Origin: an uncultured Veillonellaceae bacterium
Lineage (GTDB): Bacteria; Bacillota; Negativicutes; Selenomonadales; Selenomonadaceae
Length of the DNA: 56,469 nucleotides
Reading direction: 5' to 3'
Assembly: GCA_902785705.1 (NCBI GenBank)
Contig: CACZZN010000010.1
Coordinates: 1-56,469 of the forward strand
Positions within the stretch are counted from its first letter, which is position 1, and the number at the start of each line of letters is the position of its first letter. The notes beneath the pieces are model-generated. The model was not told where the DNA came from. It searched no databases and saw nothing but the letters and a program-made list of their open reading frames with translations. Both the position numbers and the translations under genes were made by a program. Of this stretch, positions 7,976 through 17,461 are shown piece by piece.

Positions 7976-8200
7976 TTACTATGAAATCTTAGCGAGCACA
8001 AGTCGAAGACGCAGTGGGAGCTTAGATTTCATGTAAGGACGTGTGGACACCGCAGGTGTCCGGTAAGTTTACTATGAAATCTTATCGAATACAAGCCAAA
8101 GCGCAGTATGAGCTTAGATTTCATATAAGGGCATAGCGACACGGAGTTAGTCCCGTTAGGGATGCGAAGCACCGTTTCGCATGGGAATTACTATGAAATC
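7976..8200. repeat. Family B palindromic repeats (two full units and a partial third)
   Basis: TTACTATGAAATC begins at 7976, 8069 and 8188. The first two units hold a palindrome of about 50 bp (7981-8032, 8074-8124) with arms ATGAAATCT.AGC and GCTTAGATTTCAT. Each is followed by TAAGG and a GC-rich spacer, one of which includes the hairpin GGACACC/GGTGTCC-type sequence. The third partial unit overlaps the stop codon of mutS2. A diverged relative lies near 22800. Confidence 0.8.
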
Positions 8201-10589
8201 ATATGATCGAGGATGTGTTCAAATCCACCACAGTCGCTCCTGTGCCTCCCTCATTGATGTCCGCAAAAACATAGCGCAGCACATTCCGATGATGCTTCAG
8301 ATAGTTTTGTATGCCCTTGCGCAGTGCGCCTGTGCCCTTTCCGTGGATGATCAGCACCTGGGACAGCCCTGCCAGCACGGCATCATCCAGGAATTTGCCT
8401 ACGACCATCTCCGCCTCATCCACCATCATGCCACGGATGTCCAGTTCCCGCTCGATATGGGCAGTCTTATGCAAAAGCGCCCCGGAATGTCCGGATGCTC
8501 CACTCGACGGTGCGGATTGCCGTTCCTTGGCTGCCTCTGCCACGAAACGGCAATCCGCAGCCTTGAGCGTCGTGCGCAGGCTCCCGATCTGCACCTCCAG
8601 TTCCTTGCCCTGCACGGAAAGCACGGTTCCCTTTTGATCCAGCTTCATCACATAGACCGTGTCGCCGACAGACAATTTTTTCATGTCAATGCGCTGATTG
8701 TAGATCTTCTGCGCCATAATGCCGGGATTGGCCCGTCCCGCCGCATCATTGAGCTGCTTGCGCGCCTCTTGGATGGCCTGCTGCCGCTTCTTGATGCCCT
8801 GATCCTGAAACTGCTCTTTCAGGGAATCGATGATTTCCTCCGATTCCCTGCGCGTCTGCCGGATCATGGCCGCGCTCTTCTCCCTTGCCTTGCGGATAAT
8901 GTCTCCCTTGGTACGGGATAGCTCCTCCTTCATGGCCGCAACCTTTTTTTCCAGCTGCATGACGCGCTGCTGGCGCTCCAAGATATCCGCATTGCGCTGC
9001 TCATACATCATCTTCTCGTTTTCCAGCTCGTTGATGACATTCTCGAACTGCGCATGATCCGCCTTCACCAGTTGCTGCGCCCGAAGGATCAAAGACTCCC
9101 CCAGTCCCAGCCGTCGGCTGATCGCGAACGCGTTGCTCGCTCCCGGGATGCCGATGAGCAAGCGATAGGTCGGGCGAAGCGTTTCCAGATCGAATTCCAC
9201 GCAGGCATTCTCAATGCCCGCCTGCGAATAAGCAAAACTCTTGAGCTCGGAATAATGGGTGGTGGCGACCGTCACCGTGCGCACTTCCAGCAATCGTTCC
9301 AGGATGGCCATGGCAAGCGCGGCTCCTTCCTCGGGATCCGTTCCGGCGCCCAATTCGTCCAAGAGCAGTAAATCATCTTCCCCTACTTTGGAAAGGATTT
9401 CCACCAGATGTGTCATATGCGCCGAAAAGGTGGAAAGGCTCTGCTCAATGCTCTGCTCGTCCCCAATATCCGCATAGATATTCTGGTAGACCGAGATCTC
9501 CGACCCGCCGGCGACAGGCAGGAAGCAGCCGGACTGCGCCATCAGCGCCAAAAGCCCCAAGGTCTTCATGCTCACGGTCTTGCCGCCCGTATTCGGTCCC
9601 GTCACCAGCAGCATGCGATTTTCTTTCCCGAGCACGATATCAATGGGAACAACGGTCTCCTTTGGAATCAGCGGATGCCTCGCTTGGACAAGATGCGTAT
9701 AGCCGGTTTCGTTCAGTATCGGTTCCGTTGCCCGCATATCTCTGGCAAGTCTTGCTTTCGCAAATGCAAAGTCGATGGCAGCCATGCGCTCCGCATTTTC
9801 CATGAGGATCTCCCCGTTTTTCGTGATTTCATTGGAAAGCACGCGCAGGATGCGCTCCATCTCATGCTGCTCCGCGAGCATCAGCTGCTTCACATCGTTG
9901 TTGAGCTCCACGATGGGCATCGGCTCGATGAAAAGCGTGGAACCGCTGGCAGACTGGTCATGGATGATGCCGGGAAACTGTTGGCGGTATTCCTGCTTCA
10001 CAGGAATCACATAGCGTTCGTCGCGCATGGTGACGATTGCATCCTGAAAAAACTTTTGATAATTCGCATCATGCAGGATGGAATTGACCCGCTCCTTGAT
10101 GCGGCTCTGGGAACCTCTGAGTTCCCGACGGATGCGCCGAAGCTCCACGCTTGCATCGTCCCGCATCGTGCCATGCTCATCAATGGCATTGTCCAGATGC
10201 CGTTCCAGATTCCCAAGGATCTCAATGCCGGAAGCATCTTCCTTGAGTATGGGGACATCCGCCTCCATTTCCTTGAAAAATTTCTTGATGCCGCGCATGG
10301 CGTACATCGTGCTGAGCACATCCAGAATCTCGCCTGCATCCAGCACAGCACCCAGTTTCCCCTTTTTCAGGATGTCACGGATATCGCGGATTCCTCCCAG
10401 TGGAGGCGCTGCCACGGAATAGACCTGCACGGCTTCCGCCGTTTCCTGGATGCGTTCCTGCACCTCATGGAAGTCGCTGCTCGGCAAAAGGTCCTTTGCA
10501 AGTTCCTTTCCCAGCATCGAGCCTGCACGCTCCGCAAGCATCCCACGGATCCTGTCATATTCCAAAACCTTGAAAGCTCCCTGCTCCAT
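8199..10589 (-). CDS. mutS2: Endonuclease MutS2
   Basis: A 796-residue MutS-family ATPase without the mismatch-recognition domain. In Firmicutes it acts on branched recombination intermediates and in rescue of collided ribosomes. Walker A is GPNTGGKT at 331-338 and Walker B LLLLDELGAGTD near 410. A long coiled coil spans about 510-620. A C-terminal Smr nuclease domain begins near 722 (LDIRGMMVDEA, HGKGTGALR). The ATG follows GGGGGAG. The ROK kinase gene ends 10 bp upstream, so they are probably cotranscribed. The stop lies inside a family B repeat unit, and the last codons may be repeat-derived. Confidence 0.95.
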   Translation of the reverse strand: MEQGAFKVLEYDRIRGMLAERAGSMLGKELAKDLLPSSDFHEVQERIQETAEAVQVYSVAAPPLGGIRDIRDILKKGKLGAVLDAGEILDVLSTMYAMRGIKKFFKEMEADVPILKEDASGIEILGNLERHLDNAIDEHGTMRDDASVELRRIRRELRGSQSRIKERVNSILHDANYQKFFQDAIVTMRDERYVIPVKQEYRQQFPGIIHDQSASGSTLFIEPMPIVELNNDVKQLMLAEQHEMERILRVLSNEITKNGEILMENAERMAAIDFAFAKARLARDMRATEPILNETGYTHLVQARHPLIPKETVVPIDIVLGKENRMLLVTGPNTGGKTVSMKTLGLLALMAQSGCFLPVAGGSEISVYQNIYADIGDEQSIEQSLSTFSAHMTHLVEILSKVGEDDLLLLDELGAGTDPEEGAALAMAILERLLEVRTVTVATTHYSELKSFAYSQAGIENACVEFDLETLRPTYRLLIGIPGASNAFAISRRLGLGESLILRAQQLVKADHAQFENVINELENEKMMYEQRNADILERQQRVMQLEKKVAAMKEELSRTKGDIIRKAREKSAAMIRQTRRESEEIIDSLKEQFQDQGIKKRQQAIQEARKQLNDAAGRANPGIMAQKIYNQRIDMKKLSVGDTVYVMKLDQKGTVLSVQGKELEVQIGSLRTTLKAADCRFVAEAAKERQSAPSSGASGHSGALLHKTAHIERELDIRGMMVDEAEMVVGKFLDDAVLAGLSQVLIIHGKGTGALRKGIQNYLKHHRNVLRYVFADINEGGTGATVVDLNTSSII

Positions 10590-10598
10590 GTCTCCCCC

Positions 10599-11507
10599 TC
10601 ATACCCTTTCCGTTTCTTTCATTCTCTGCAACAGCAGATACAGCGCGCCGATCATGCCTGCGTCGTTGCCAAGCTCTGCGAATTCGATCCGTGTATTGGC
10701 GCGCATGGACGGCACCACCATTTCCTCCACATTGCTTTGCAGGGGGGCTTTCAGCCATTTTTTCTGCTCGGACACTCCCCCGCCCAACGCAATGACCTCC
10801 GGATTCAAGAGGCAGCAGACCTGTGCGATTCCTTCCGCGAGATTCGCCGCGAATTCGTGGATGGCGGCTATGGCAGCCTCATCTCCATCCTCCGCCATCC
10901 GGAATACTTCCCTTCCATCCAGCGCAGCGGGCGAGACATGATGCGCAACAGCCACCTGCTCCACGAGCGCCCGTGTGGAGCCGATATCCTCAAAGATGCG
11001 CTTTTCTCCGTGCAGTCGAAGAAAGCCGACCTCCCCTGCCGCATGCGACGCACCGTGCAATACGTTTCCGTTCCAAAGAAAGGCGCCGCCGACGCCCGTT
11101 CCCACGGTAATCATGAACAGGGTTTCCGCTCCCTTGCCTGCCCCTTTCCAGTATTCGCCCGCAATCGCAGCGTTCACATCATTCTCCACGATACAGGGAA
11201 TCCCGCATGCCTCCGTGACGCGGGCCTGAAGCTTCATGCCGCTGTAGCCCGGGATATTCGCCGCGAATACGATGCTCCCGTCCCTCGCATCTACGATGCC
11301 CGGTGTGTCAATGGCAATCCCTTTCACATGTTCGTGCGATGCCTGATAGCCATGCACAATCTCAATGACTTTCCGAAGGATGCCCTCCCCGCCTTCCTCC
11401 CGTGCCAAAGCCGGACGCTCCCCCCGCTCCGCCAGCACGCCATTTTCCCCTGCCAGACCATACTTGATGGCCGTTCCGCCAATATCAATACAAACATAAA
11501 AAGACAT
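10599..11507 (-). CDS. ROK-family sugar kinase without the zinc motif
   Basis: A 302-residue ROK kinase that should phosphorylate a hexose or N-acetylhexosamine with ATP. The N-terminal phosphate loop is CIDIGGTAIKYGL, the catalytic Asp lies in ENDVNAA, and the second glycine loop is VGTGVGGA. The usual ROK GEIGH and three-Cys zinc motif is replaced by GEVGFLRLHGEKRIFEDIGS, as in a Cys-free subgroup seen in Firmicutes. Substrate cannot be told: glucose, beta-glucoside and ManNAc kinases share this fold. It starts 15 bp after the RlhA-like U32 gene stop, with GGGAG upstream. Confidence 0.8.
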   Translation of the reverse strand: MSFYVCIDIGGTAIKYGLAGENGVLAERGERPALAREEGGEGILRKVIEIVHGYQASHEHVKGIAIDTPGIVDARDGSIVFAANIPGYSGMKLQARVTEACGIPCIVENDVNAAIAGEYWKGAGKGAETLFMITVGTGVGGAFLWNGNVLHGASHAAGEVGFLRLHGEKRIFEDIGSTRALVEQVAVAHHVSPAALDGREVFRMAEDGDEAAIAAIHEFAANLAEGIAQVCCLLNPEVIALGGGVSEQKKWLKAPLQSNVEEMVVPSMRANTRIEFAELGNDAGMIGALYLLLQRMKETERV

Positions 11508-11522
11508 TGCTTCTCCCTCATT

Positions 11523-14018
11523 TCACAATACACCGCGAAAATAGTGCCCGCGGGTGAAGTCTCTTCCCTCTTTGGCTTGGATATCATCCTGCATACGTTC
11601 CAGTTCTTTTGGGGACAGGAGCTTTATTTTCTGATAGGAACGGATGGCCTCTGCCAGTTCCTCCTCATCCATGCCGCGCCCTTCAATGCGGATACGCCGG
11701 ATGCCTGCCGCGCCGAAATCCGCTGCGTAGGGCAGCATGGAAAGTATTTTGCTGTTCAGCACGTGCATGCGGCAGAACTGATCCATGGCCAAAGGGAATT
11801 CCACCTGCTTGCGGTCCCGCAGGAAGTATTTCCCCACGCGGCAGGGACGGCTGCACGCCCCATCCCCCAAACCGCCCAAGAAGCTTCCCGTCACGCAGTA
11901 GGAGGACACCATGAGCTCCAATCTGCCGTGCACGATACATTCCAAGGGAATGGGACTCGTTTCCGCCAGCGCCAGGATCTGTTTCCAGTTCAGTTCCGGC
12001 GAAAGCGTCGCACCTGCAACGCCGTATTCTTTCAAGAACTCCAAGGTCAAACGGTTATAGGAAATCAAGGAGTAATCCGTATAGACAGGCGTTTGTGACA
12101 GCCGCTTCGCAAGGTGCAATGTGCCGATATTGTGCACGTAAATGCCATCCGCGCGGCATTCCCCCGCCACTGAAAGAATCTGCTCCAGTGCCTTCTGCTC
12201 CGGCTCGCGCACGATGCGAGGCGTATTGAAATACAGTTTCCTGCCTGCGTTATGGACAAGCTCTGCGGCCTCCCGATAGACATCGGGGGAAAGTGCCTCA
12301 TGCCGGTAGGATTCCCCTCCGAAGAGAACGGCATCCGCACCTGCCGCCAAAGCCAGTTTCAGTGTGGGGATACTGTCAACGGCCACGGAAAGCGCTGCGG
12401 GAGAGACATCCCTTGGCGAAAACTTCTTTCCCGTCCATGACGAAAAATTGCTGTCCCCCGAAAGCAAAGGGCGCTCATAGGGCATGAGCCGCAGTTTTTC
12501 CAGCGCTGAAACGGCTTTTCTTCTTGCCTCATTGATCTCGCTCACGGGAACCATGATATTCTCCCCAAGTTCCACGGAAAGCTGCTCCAAGGAAAAAATG
12601 GTGGTTCCCATGCGGTTCAGTTGTTTTTGGAGTGTCTCCCGGGTGAGGGGCTGTTTTCGCGCTTTCTCCGCAATGAAATCTGTCTCAGCTACAGCACAGT
12701 TTCCCTCCGCATCTGTCAACTCGATACGCATCGGCCTTCCGAGCTCCGCTTTTACGAAGGCCGTCACAGGGATCCGCCGCACAGGCGCGCCCGATTGGAA
12801 GAAAGATTTCGCATGTGCCATCAATTTCGCATCGTAGACCTTGAACACGCGGTCATGTACGCGAACTGCCGAAGGAACGGTGAAACACACCTCCTGTTTC
12901 GGCATGCCGCCGGGAAGGCTGCTCCCCTTCCTGTCCGAAAGCGCGTCGATGTGCGCGGTCACCCGCCCGCCGACCTTCACCCAGAAATCCACCTGATCCC
13001 CGATGGAAAGTTCCTCCGACAGCCTGACCGTCACCCGTTTTTTCTCCCTGTCATAGGCTGTCACGCGTCCGATCAAAAGGCCCCGATTGTTCGGCCTCCG
13101 ATCGCTCATCATATCTTTTCCCGGCGTACCCTCCAGATAAGCCGTCGTGAAATCACGGTTGAAGATCTGCGCCAGACGGCGGTGCTGCTCCTCCGTCACC
13201 CTATAGCTGTCATGCCGCTCATAGCGATCGATCGCCTGCCGATAGGTATCCACCACCGTTGCCACATATTCCGGACGCTTCATACGGCCCTCGATCTTGA
13301 GGGAACGCACCCCCGCAGAGATGATCTCCGGTAATACGTCAATGGTATTCATATCCTTGGGCGAGAGCAGATATTCGCCTGCCTTGCCATCCAGAAGATT
13401 CCTGCCCCCTTCATCCACCAGCGTATAGGGCAGACGACAGGGCTGGGCGCAGCGTCCCCGATTGCCGGAGCGTCCGCCGATGAGGCTGCTCATCAGGCAC
13501 TGTCCCGAATAGCACACACAAAGAGCCCCATGCATGAAGGTCTCGATCTCGGCCTTTGCATGGGCGCAGATATACCGTATTTCCTTTAGGCTCAATTCCC
13601 TTGACAGGACGACACGGGAAAACCCCAGCTTCTCCAGTGCCCGTACGCCTTCCAGATTGTGCACGGTCATCTGGGTGCTGGCATGAAGCGGCAGAGCCGG
13701 CACCAGCTCCCCGGCCAGCTTTGCCACGCCCAGATCCTGCACCAGCACGGCATCCGCCCCGATTTCATAAAGGAAGCGCAGATATTCCGCCAGTGCAGGA
13801 AGCTCCTCCTCATCCACGATGGTGTTCACCGTCACATGGATGGCCGTGCCCCGCAGATGCGCATAGCGGACGGCCTCACGAAGTCCGTCCGCATCAAAAT
13901 TACTGGCATAGGCACGCGCACCGAACTGACTGCCTGCCAGATATACCGCATTCGCTCCTGCCTCCACCGCGGCAGTCAACGCTTCTTTGCTGCCCGCAGG
14001 CGCCAAAAGCTCAACCAA
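11523..14018 (-). CDS. U32 family protein with DUF3656, RlhA-like rRNA hydroxylation factor
   Basis: About 831 residues from a TTG start at 14018, ten bases after AGGAGG; the longer frame to 14168 crosses the acylphosphatase gene and this ribosome site. Residues 1-330 form the U32 core (VELLAPAGSKEAL; METFMHGALC-type motif with YSGQC; SLKIEGRMKRPEYV). DUF3656 follows at about 340-460, and a second U32-like half occupies 540-831. E. coli RlhA of this kind is needed for hydroxylation of 23S rRNA C2501, so an RNA hydroxylation role is more likely than proteolysis. It follows acyP in the trhP-acyP operon. Confidence 0.8.
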   Translation of the reverse strand: MVELLAPAGSKEALTAAVEAGANAVYLAGSQFGARAYASNFDADGLREAVRYAHLRGTAIHVTVNTIVDEEELPALAEYLRFLYEIGADAVLVQDLGVAKLAGELVPALPLHASTQMTVHNLEGVRALEKLGFSRVVLSRELSLKEIRYICAHAKAEIETFMHGALCVCYSGQCLMSSLIGGRSGNRGRCAQPCRLPYTLVDEGGRNLLDGKAGEYLLSPKDMNTIDVLPEIISAGVRSLKIEGRMKRPEYVATVVDTYRQAIDRYERHDSYRVTEEQHRRLAQIFNRDFTTAYLEGTPGKDMMSDRRPNNRGLLIGRVTAYDREKKRVTVRLSEELSIGDQVDFWVKVGGRVTAHIDALSDRKGSSLPGGMPKQEVCFTVPSAVRVHDRVFKVYDAKLMAHAKSFFQSGAPVRRIPVTAFVKAELGRPMRIELTDAEGNCAVAETDFIAEKARKQPLTRETLQKQLNRMGTTIFSLEQLSVELGENIMVPVSEINEARRKAVSALEKLRLMPYERPLLSGDSNFSSWTGKKFSPRDVSPAALSVAVDSIPTLKLALAAGADAVLFGGESYRHEALSPDVYREAAELVHNAGRKLYFNTPRIVREPEQKALEQILSVAGECRADGIYVHNIGTLHLAKRLSQTPVYTDYSLISYNRLTLEFLKEYGVAGATLSPELNWKQILALAETSPIPLECIVHGRLELMVSSYCVTGSFLGGLGDGACSRPCRVGKYFLRDRKQVEFPLAMDQFCRMHVLNSKILSMLPYAADFGAAGIRRIRIEGRGMDEEELAEAIRSYQKIKLLSPKELERMQDDIQAKEGRDFTRGHYFRGVL

Positions 14019-14046
14019 GCTCTTCTTCCCTCCTAAGGAACAGTTC

Positions 14047-14337
14047 CTAATATCGGATGTCAAATTTCTTTTCCCCCGCAACCACTTCACGCGCCTCCAA
14101 CTCAAGGCTTTGCACATGCACAAAGTAATTGCCCTCGCGGATGCGCTTCTCCTGCTCATCGATCGCATCCTGCGGCCCCTGAAGCTCCATGGTCACCGAG
14201 CCATCATCCATATTGCGGACCCAGCCTGTGATCCCAAGCTCCCTTGCGTTCTGCTGCACAAGATAGCGAAAGCCCACGCCCTGCACGCGTCCTTGTGCTC
14301 TTCCGTAAAAACGAACCAGCTCCTCTGCCACTTTCAT
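14047..14337 (-). CDS. acyP: Acylphosphatase
   Basis: A 96-residue enzyme that hydrolyses acyl phosphates such as carbamoyl or acetyl phosphate. The phosphate-binding signature GRVQGVGFR holds the catalytic Arg, and the catalytic Asn lies in GWVRNMDDGSV. It has the usual family length. Its ATG overlaps the trhP stop by one base (TGATG), so translation is coupled. The neighbouring U32 genes give no direct link to acyl phosphates. Confidence 0.93.
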   Translation of the reverse strand: MKVAEELVRFYGRAQGRVQGVGFRYLVQQNARELGITGWVRNMDDGSVTMELQGPQDAIDEQEKRIREGNYFVHVQSLELEAREVVAGEKKFDIRY

Positions 14338-15572
14338 CAGCCATCCTTTCTTATGTCTCTTCTTAGAATCGCAAACGGCTCCACGGGATGTGCCATGCGG
14401 ATGCGGAGCAGCTGCTGCGCGTGCGGCGCGGCATCCATGGGGTTTCCTGCTTCATCCAGCATCTCGGCAAGGCACTGGCGGAAACCAGCCCCCTTCGGCT
14501 GGAACACCTCGATTTCCTGCCCCAGTTTCATGTGATTGCGCTGCTCCACAAGCGCGAAGCCCGTCTCCGTGTCATATTCCCGCACCAGCCCGACAAATTC
14601 AGAAGTCTGCTCATAGGAAGAGCTTCCGTAAATCTGATCCTCCGCACCCGGCTGATGAAGGTAAAAGCCCGTTGTGTAGGCCCTGTGGGATACTTTCTGC
14701 AATTCTCCCAGCCATTCCTGCTGTACGGAAAAATCGTCCGGAGCCTCGAAATAACTGTCGATCGCCATGCGGTACGCTTTCACTACACTCGCAACATAAT
14801 GGACGCTCTTCATGCGTCCCTCGATCTTCAAACTGTCCACGCCGCTTTCGATGACATCCCTCAGATAGGGAAGCAGGCACATATCCTTGGAATTCATGAT
14901 ATAGGCGCCCCGCTCATCCTCATCCACGGGAAAATACTGCCCCGGCCTGCTTTCCTCCATCAGATGATATTTCCAGCGGCAGGGCTGTGCGCAGCTGCCG
15001 CGGTTTGCGTCCCGTCCCGTCATATAGCTGCTCAGATAACAGCGGCCCGAATAGGAGATGCACATGGCGCCGTGCACGAACATCTCGATCTCCGCGTCGC
15101 ATTTCCTGCGAATCTCCCGGATCTCCGGCAGGGACATCTCACGTGCCAGCACGACACGTGCCGCACCAAGCTGCTGCCATGCCTGCGCCGAGCGCCAGTT
15201 CGTGATATTTGCCTGGGTGCTTACATGAAGCTCCATTTTGGGGATGATTTCCCGCGCCAGCTGAAAGACTCCCAAATCTGCCACCAGAAGCGCATCGGTT
15301 CCGATTTCCTGCAAATATGTCAGATATTCCGGAAGTTTCCCGATATCCTCATTGTGAGCGTAGACATTCACCGTCACATAGGCACGCTTCCCTCGCCCAT
15401 GCACGAACTCCATCGCTTCTTTCAGTTCCTCCCGCGTAAAATTGCCGCCAAACGCACGAAGCCCGAACGCCTTGCCTCCCAGATAAACCGCATCCGCTCC
15501 ATAGAGGATCGCCATTTTCAATTTTTCCGGATTCCCTGCGGGAGCCAAAAGCTCAGGCTTTTTCATGCTCAT
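14337..15572 (-). CDS. trhP: tRNA uridine-34 hydroxylation protein TrhP (U32 family)
   Basis: A 411-residue U32 protein related to B. subtilis YrrO and E. coli TrhP, which use prephenate-dependent chemistry to make 5-hydroxyuridine at the wobble position of tRNA. The core is PELLAPAGNPEKL (about 6-18), IEMFVHGAMC with YSGRCYLSSY, the cluster CAQPC, and SLKIEGRMKSVHYV. The C-terminal domain (about 325-411) has a small barrel (VGLVREYDTETGFALVEQ). It overlaps trmR by 20 nt and is preceded by GGAGG. Because trmR, which methylates the same uridine, is directly upstream, the assignment as the tRNA enzyme rather than another U32 is well supported. Confidence 0.85.
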   Translation of the reverse strand: MSMKKPELLAPAGNPEKLKMAILYGADAVYLGGKAFGLRAFGGNFTREELKEAMEFVHGRGKRAYVTVNVYAHNEDIGKLPEYLTYLQEIGTDALLVADLGVFQLAREIIPKMELHVSTQANITNWRSAQAWQQLGAARVVLAREMSLPEIREIRRKCDAEIEMFVHGAMCISYSGRCYLSSYMTGRDANRGSCAQPCRWKYHLMEESRPGQYFPVDEDERGAYIMNSKDMCLLPYLRDVIESGVDSLKIEGRMKSVHYVASVVKAYRMAIDSYFEAPDDFSVQQEWLGELQKVSHRAYTTGFYLHQPGAEDQIYGSSSYEQTSEFVGLVREYDTETGFALVEQRNHMKLGQEIEVFQPKGAGFRQCLAEMLDEAGNPMDAAPHAQQLLRIRMAHPVEPFAILRRDIRKDG

Positions 15573-16191
15573 GCCCTACCCTCCGCGTAATCGCCATGCC
15601 GTCTCCGTCTTCCCGGATCACGGTCTCATATCCCTCCATGTGGGTGATCATTTCGATATACTCCCGCAGATGCTGCACCATGCTGCGCCGTTTATGGGGA
15701 ATTTTCCCCTTTGCCTGCACATAGCCGTGAAACAGCACATTATCTGCAGCAATGACCGCCTGCTCCGCAAGCAGTGGCTGAAACAGGCGGAAGTAATTTG
15801 CATATTGCCCCTTGGCTGCATCCATGAAGACGAAATCAAAGGTTCCCCCAAGAGAGGAAAGCAGTTCCCCCGCATCCCCGAAATGCATCTCGATGCAATC
15901 CCGATAGGGAGAGCGCCCAATAAAGCCCTTCGCGGCTTCCATGCGCGCTTCATTGATTTCCACGGTCACGATTCTGACATCCTCGGCGCCCAGCATAGCC
16001 TGCACCAGCGTGGAATAGCCAATGCCCGTCCCCAGCTCCAGGATACGATGCGGGCAGGCTTCCATGACCGTTTCGCAGAAAATCCTGCGCTCCCTCGCCC
16101 GCAGGATGGGAACGTAGTGCGCCTCCGCGTAGCGCTCCATCTCACGCAGCAAAGGCTCCATTTCCCGCTTGATTGCTTCTGTGCACGCCAT
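15553..16191 (-). CDS. trmR: tRNA 5-hydroxyuridine methyltransferase TrmR
   Basis: A 212-residue SAM-dependent O-methyltransferase related to B. subtilis YrrM, which converts 5-hydroxyuridine-34 to 5-methoxyuridine. The SAM site is ILELGTGIGYST (about 49-60), acidic residues VTVEINEARM bind the ribose, and FDFVFMDAAKGQY carries the metal-site Asp of the COMT-like family. The ATG overlaps the mltG stop by one base. The next gene is trhP, which makes its substrate. Confidence 0.88.
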   Translation of the reverse strand: MACTEAIKREMEPLLREMERYAEAHYVPILRARERRIFCETVMEACPHRILELGTGIGYSTLVQAMLGAEDVRIVTVEINEARMEAAKGFIGRSPYRDCIEMHFGDAGELLSSLGGTFDFVFMDAAKGQYANYFRLFQPLLAEQAVIAADNVLFHGYVQAKGKIPHKRRSMVQHLREYIEMITHMEGYETVIREDGDGMAITRRVGHEHEKA

Positions 16192-17426
16192 TACCGCACC
16201 TGATCCACAAGATCCAGATGATCGGAGTAGGCGTAAGAATAATGATTATGTCCGTCCCGATCCGCCACAAAATACAGGTAGTCCGTATCCGCAGGATAGA
16301 GCACCGCCTCAATGGCCGCCATCCCCGGGCTTGCGATCGGTCCCGGCGGAAGTCCCTGATTTTGATAGGTATTGTAAGGAGATTCTATTTTCGTATCCGA
16401 AATCAGCACATCCTCCTTCGGCGCATCCATCAGATACTGCAGACTGGCATCGGTTTGAAGGGGCATGCCGAGTTCCAGCCGCTTGAAGAAAACCTGCGCA
16501 ATGATCGGACGGTCTTCGTCATAGCGCGCTTCTTTCTCCACCAAAGAGGCAAGGGTAATCAATTCATAGAGGGAAAGATCCATTTCCTTTGCCCTGCGCC
16601 GGAGCTTCGGCGTAAGACGTTGATCGAGATCCGCCGCCATCATCTCCATGATTTCTTCCTCATTCATCTCTGTCTGGATCGTATAGGTATCGGGAAACAG
16701 GAATCCCTCCGCACGATAGCGCACATCCGCATGCTCCTCGATATAGTCATACGGCGCAAAATCCTTTGCTTTCTGCAGGAATTTTTCCTTGTTCACCAGA
16801 CCTTCCTTGGAAAGCCGTTCTGCGATTTCCTTGATGCCGAACCCCTCGGGAATCGTAAACTTGATCACCGTGGTCTCGCCGGCGACAAGCTTTGCAATGA
16901 CCTCATCCGAGGTCATGTTCCCATGGAATGTATAAGTGCCTTTCTTGAACTGGTCCGCCACACCGTTGAGTTTGACCTGCAAAACGAACAGATGCCGGTT
17001 CCCTATGACACCCTTCTGCTCCAGCTTCTTGGCAACGTCTTTCGCCCTGTCTCCGGATGCCACATGCACGAAGATTTCCTGATCAGGGTCTGCCAAATTC
17101 GGGGAATTTGTCAGCAGGTACGCCGCCGAGCAGCCGGACAAGAACACCACAAAGGCTGCTGCCGCAATGGCAATCCAATACTTCCGGCCCAGCCCTTTCA
17201 GCCACGCAATGCTGTCTTCCACTCCGGTTTCTTCCGCAAGCCGCTCCAGCGTTTTGAACCAATCGGCCTTCCTGTCCGAAGCCTTCGCAATGTCCTCGTC
17301 GGGCACTTTGCCGTCCTTTGCATCCGGCTCAGTTTTGGGTTCGTTCTCCACGCTTTTTTCCGCAAATTCCGGTTTCTGTCCCGAATCTTCCGTTGACGTT
17401 TTCTCCGTCTTTGACCAGTCCGGCAC
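16191..17426 (-). CDS. mltG: Endolytic murein transglycosylase MltG
   Basis: MltG cuts nascent peptidoglycan strands. About 411 residues from a GTG at 17426 preceded by AGGAG at 8 nt. A longer frame from 17507 would start upstream of an intrinsic terminator and is rejected. There is an acidic, probably disordered cytoplasmic region (1-80), a membrane helix (YWIAIAAAAFVVFLSG, about 83-98), a LysM-like part (VHVASGDRAKDVAKKL) and the catalytic YceG domain, with EGFLFPDTY and the catalytic Glu in LASLVEKEARYDED. It is first in the mltG-trmR-trhP run, the same order as B. subtilis yrrL-yrrM-yrrO. Confidence 0.9.
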   Translation of the reverse strand: MPDWSKTEKTSTEDSGQKPEFAEKSVENEPKTEPDAKDGKVPDEDIAKASDRKADWFKTLERLAEETGVEDSIAWLKGLGRKYWIAIAAAAFVVFLSGCSAAYLLTNSPNLADPDQEIFVHVASGDRAKDVAKKLEQKGVIGNRHLFVLQVKLNGVADQFKKGTYTFHGNMTSDEVIAKLVAGETTVIKFTIPEGFGIKEIAERLSKEGLVNKEKFLQKAKDFAPYDYIEEHADVRYRAEGFLFPDTYTIQTEMNEEEIMEMMAADLDQRLTPKLRRRAKEMDLSLYELITLASLVEKEARYDEDRPIIAQVFFKRLELGMPLQTDASLQYLMDAPKEDVLISDTKIESPYNTYQNQGLPPGPIASPGMAAIEAVLYPADTDYLYFVADRDGHNHYSYAYSDHLDLVDQVR

Positions 17427-17461
17427 TGACAACACTCCTATCAAACACAACTGCAAAACGC

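Noticed and set aside
7976..8200. Possible CRISPR array
   Set aside because: Only two full units, spacers not uniform in length, palindromes too long, and no cas genes nearby.
9408..12098. Long antisense open frame (896 codons) across mutS2, the ROK gene and the U32 gene
   Set aside because: It is a shadow of three well-supported minus-strand genes, lacks a ribosome site, and its product has no family features.
14019..14168. Upstream extension of the RlhA-like U32 gene to 14168
   Set aside because: It overlaps acyP, lacks a ribosome site, and the family begins at VELLAPAG, just after AGGAGG.
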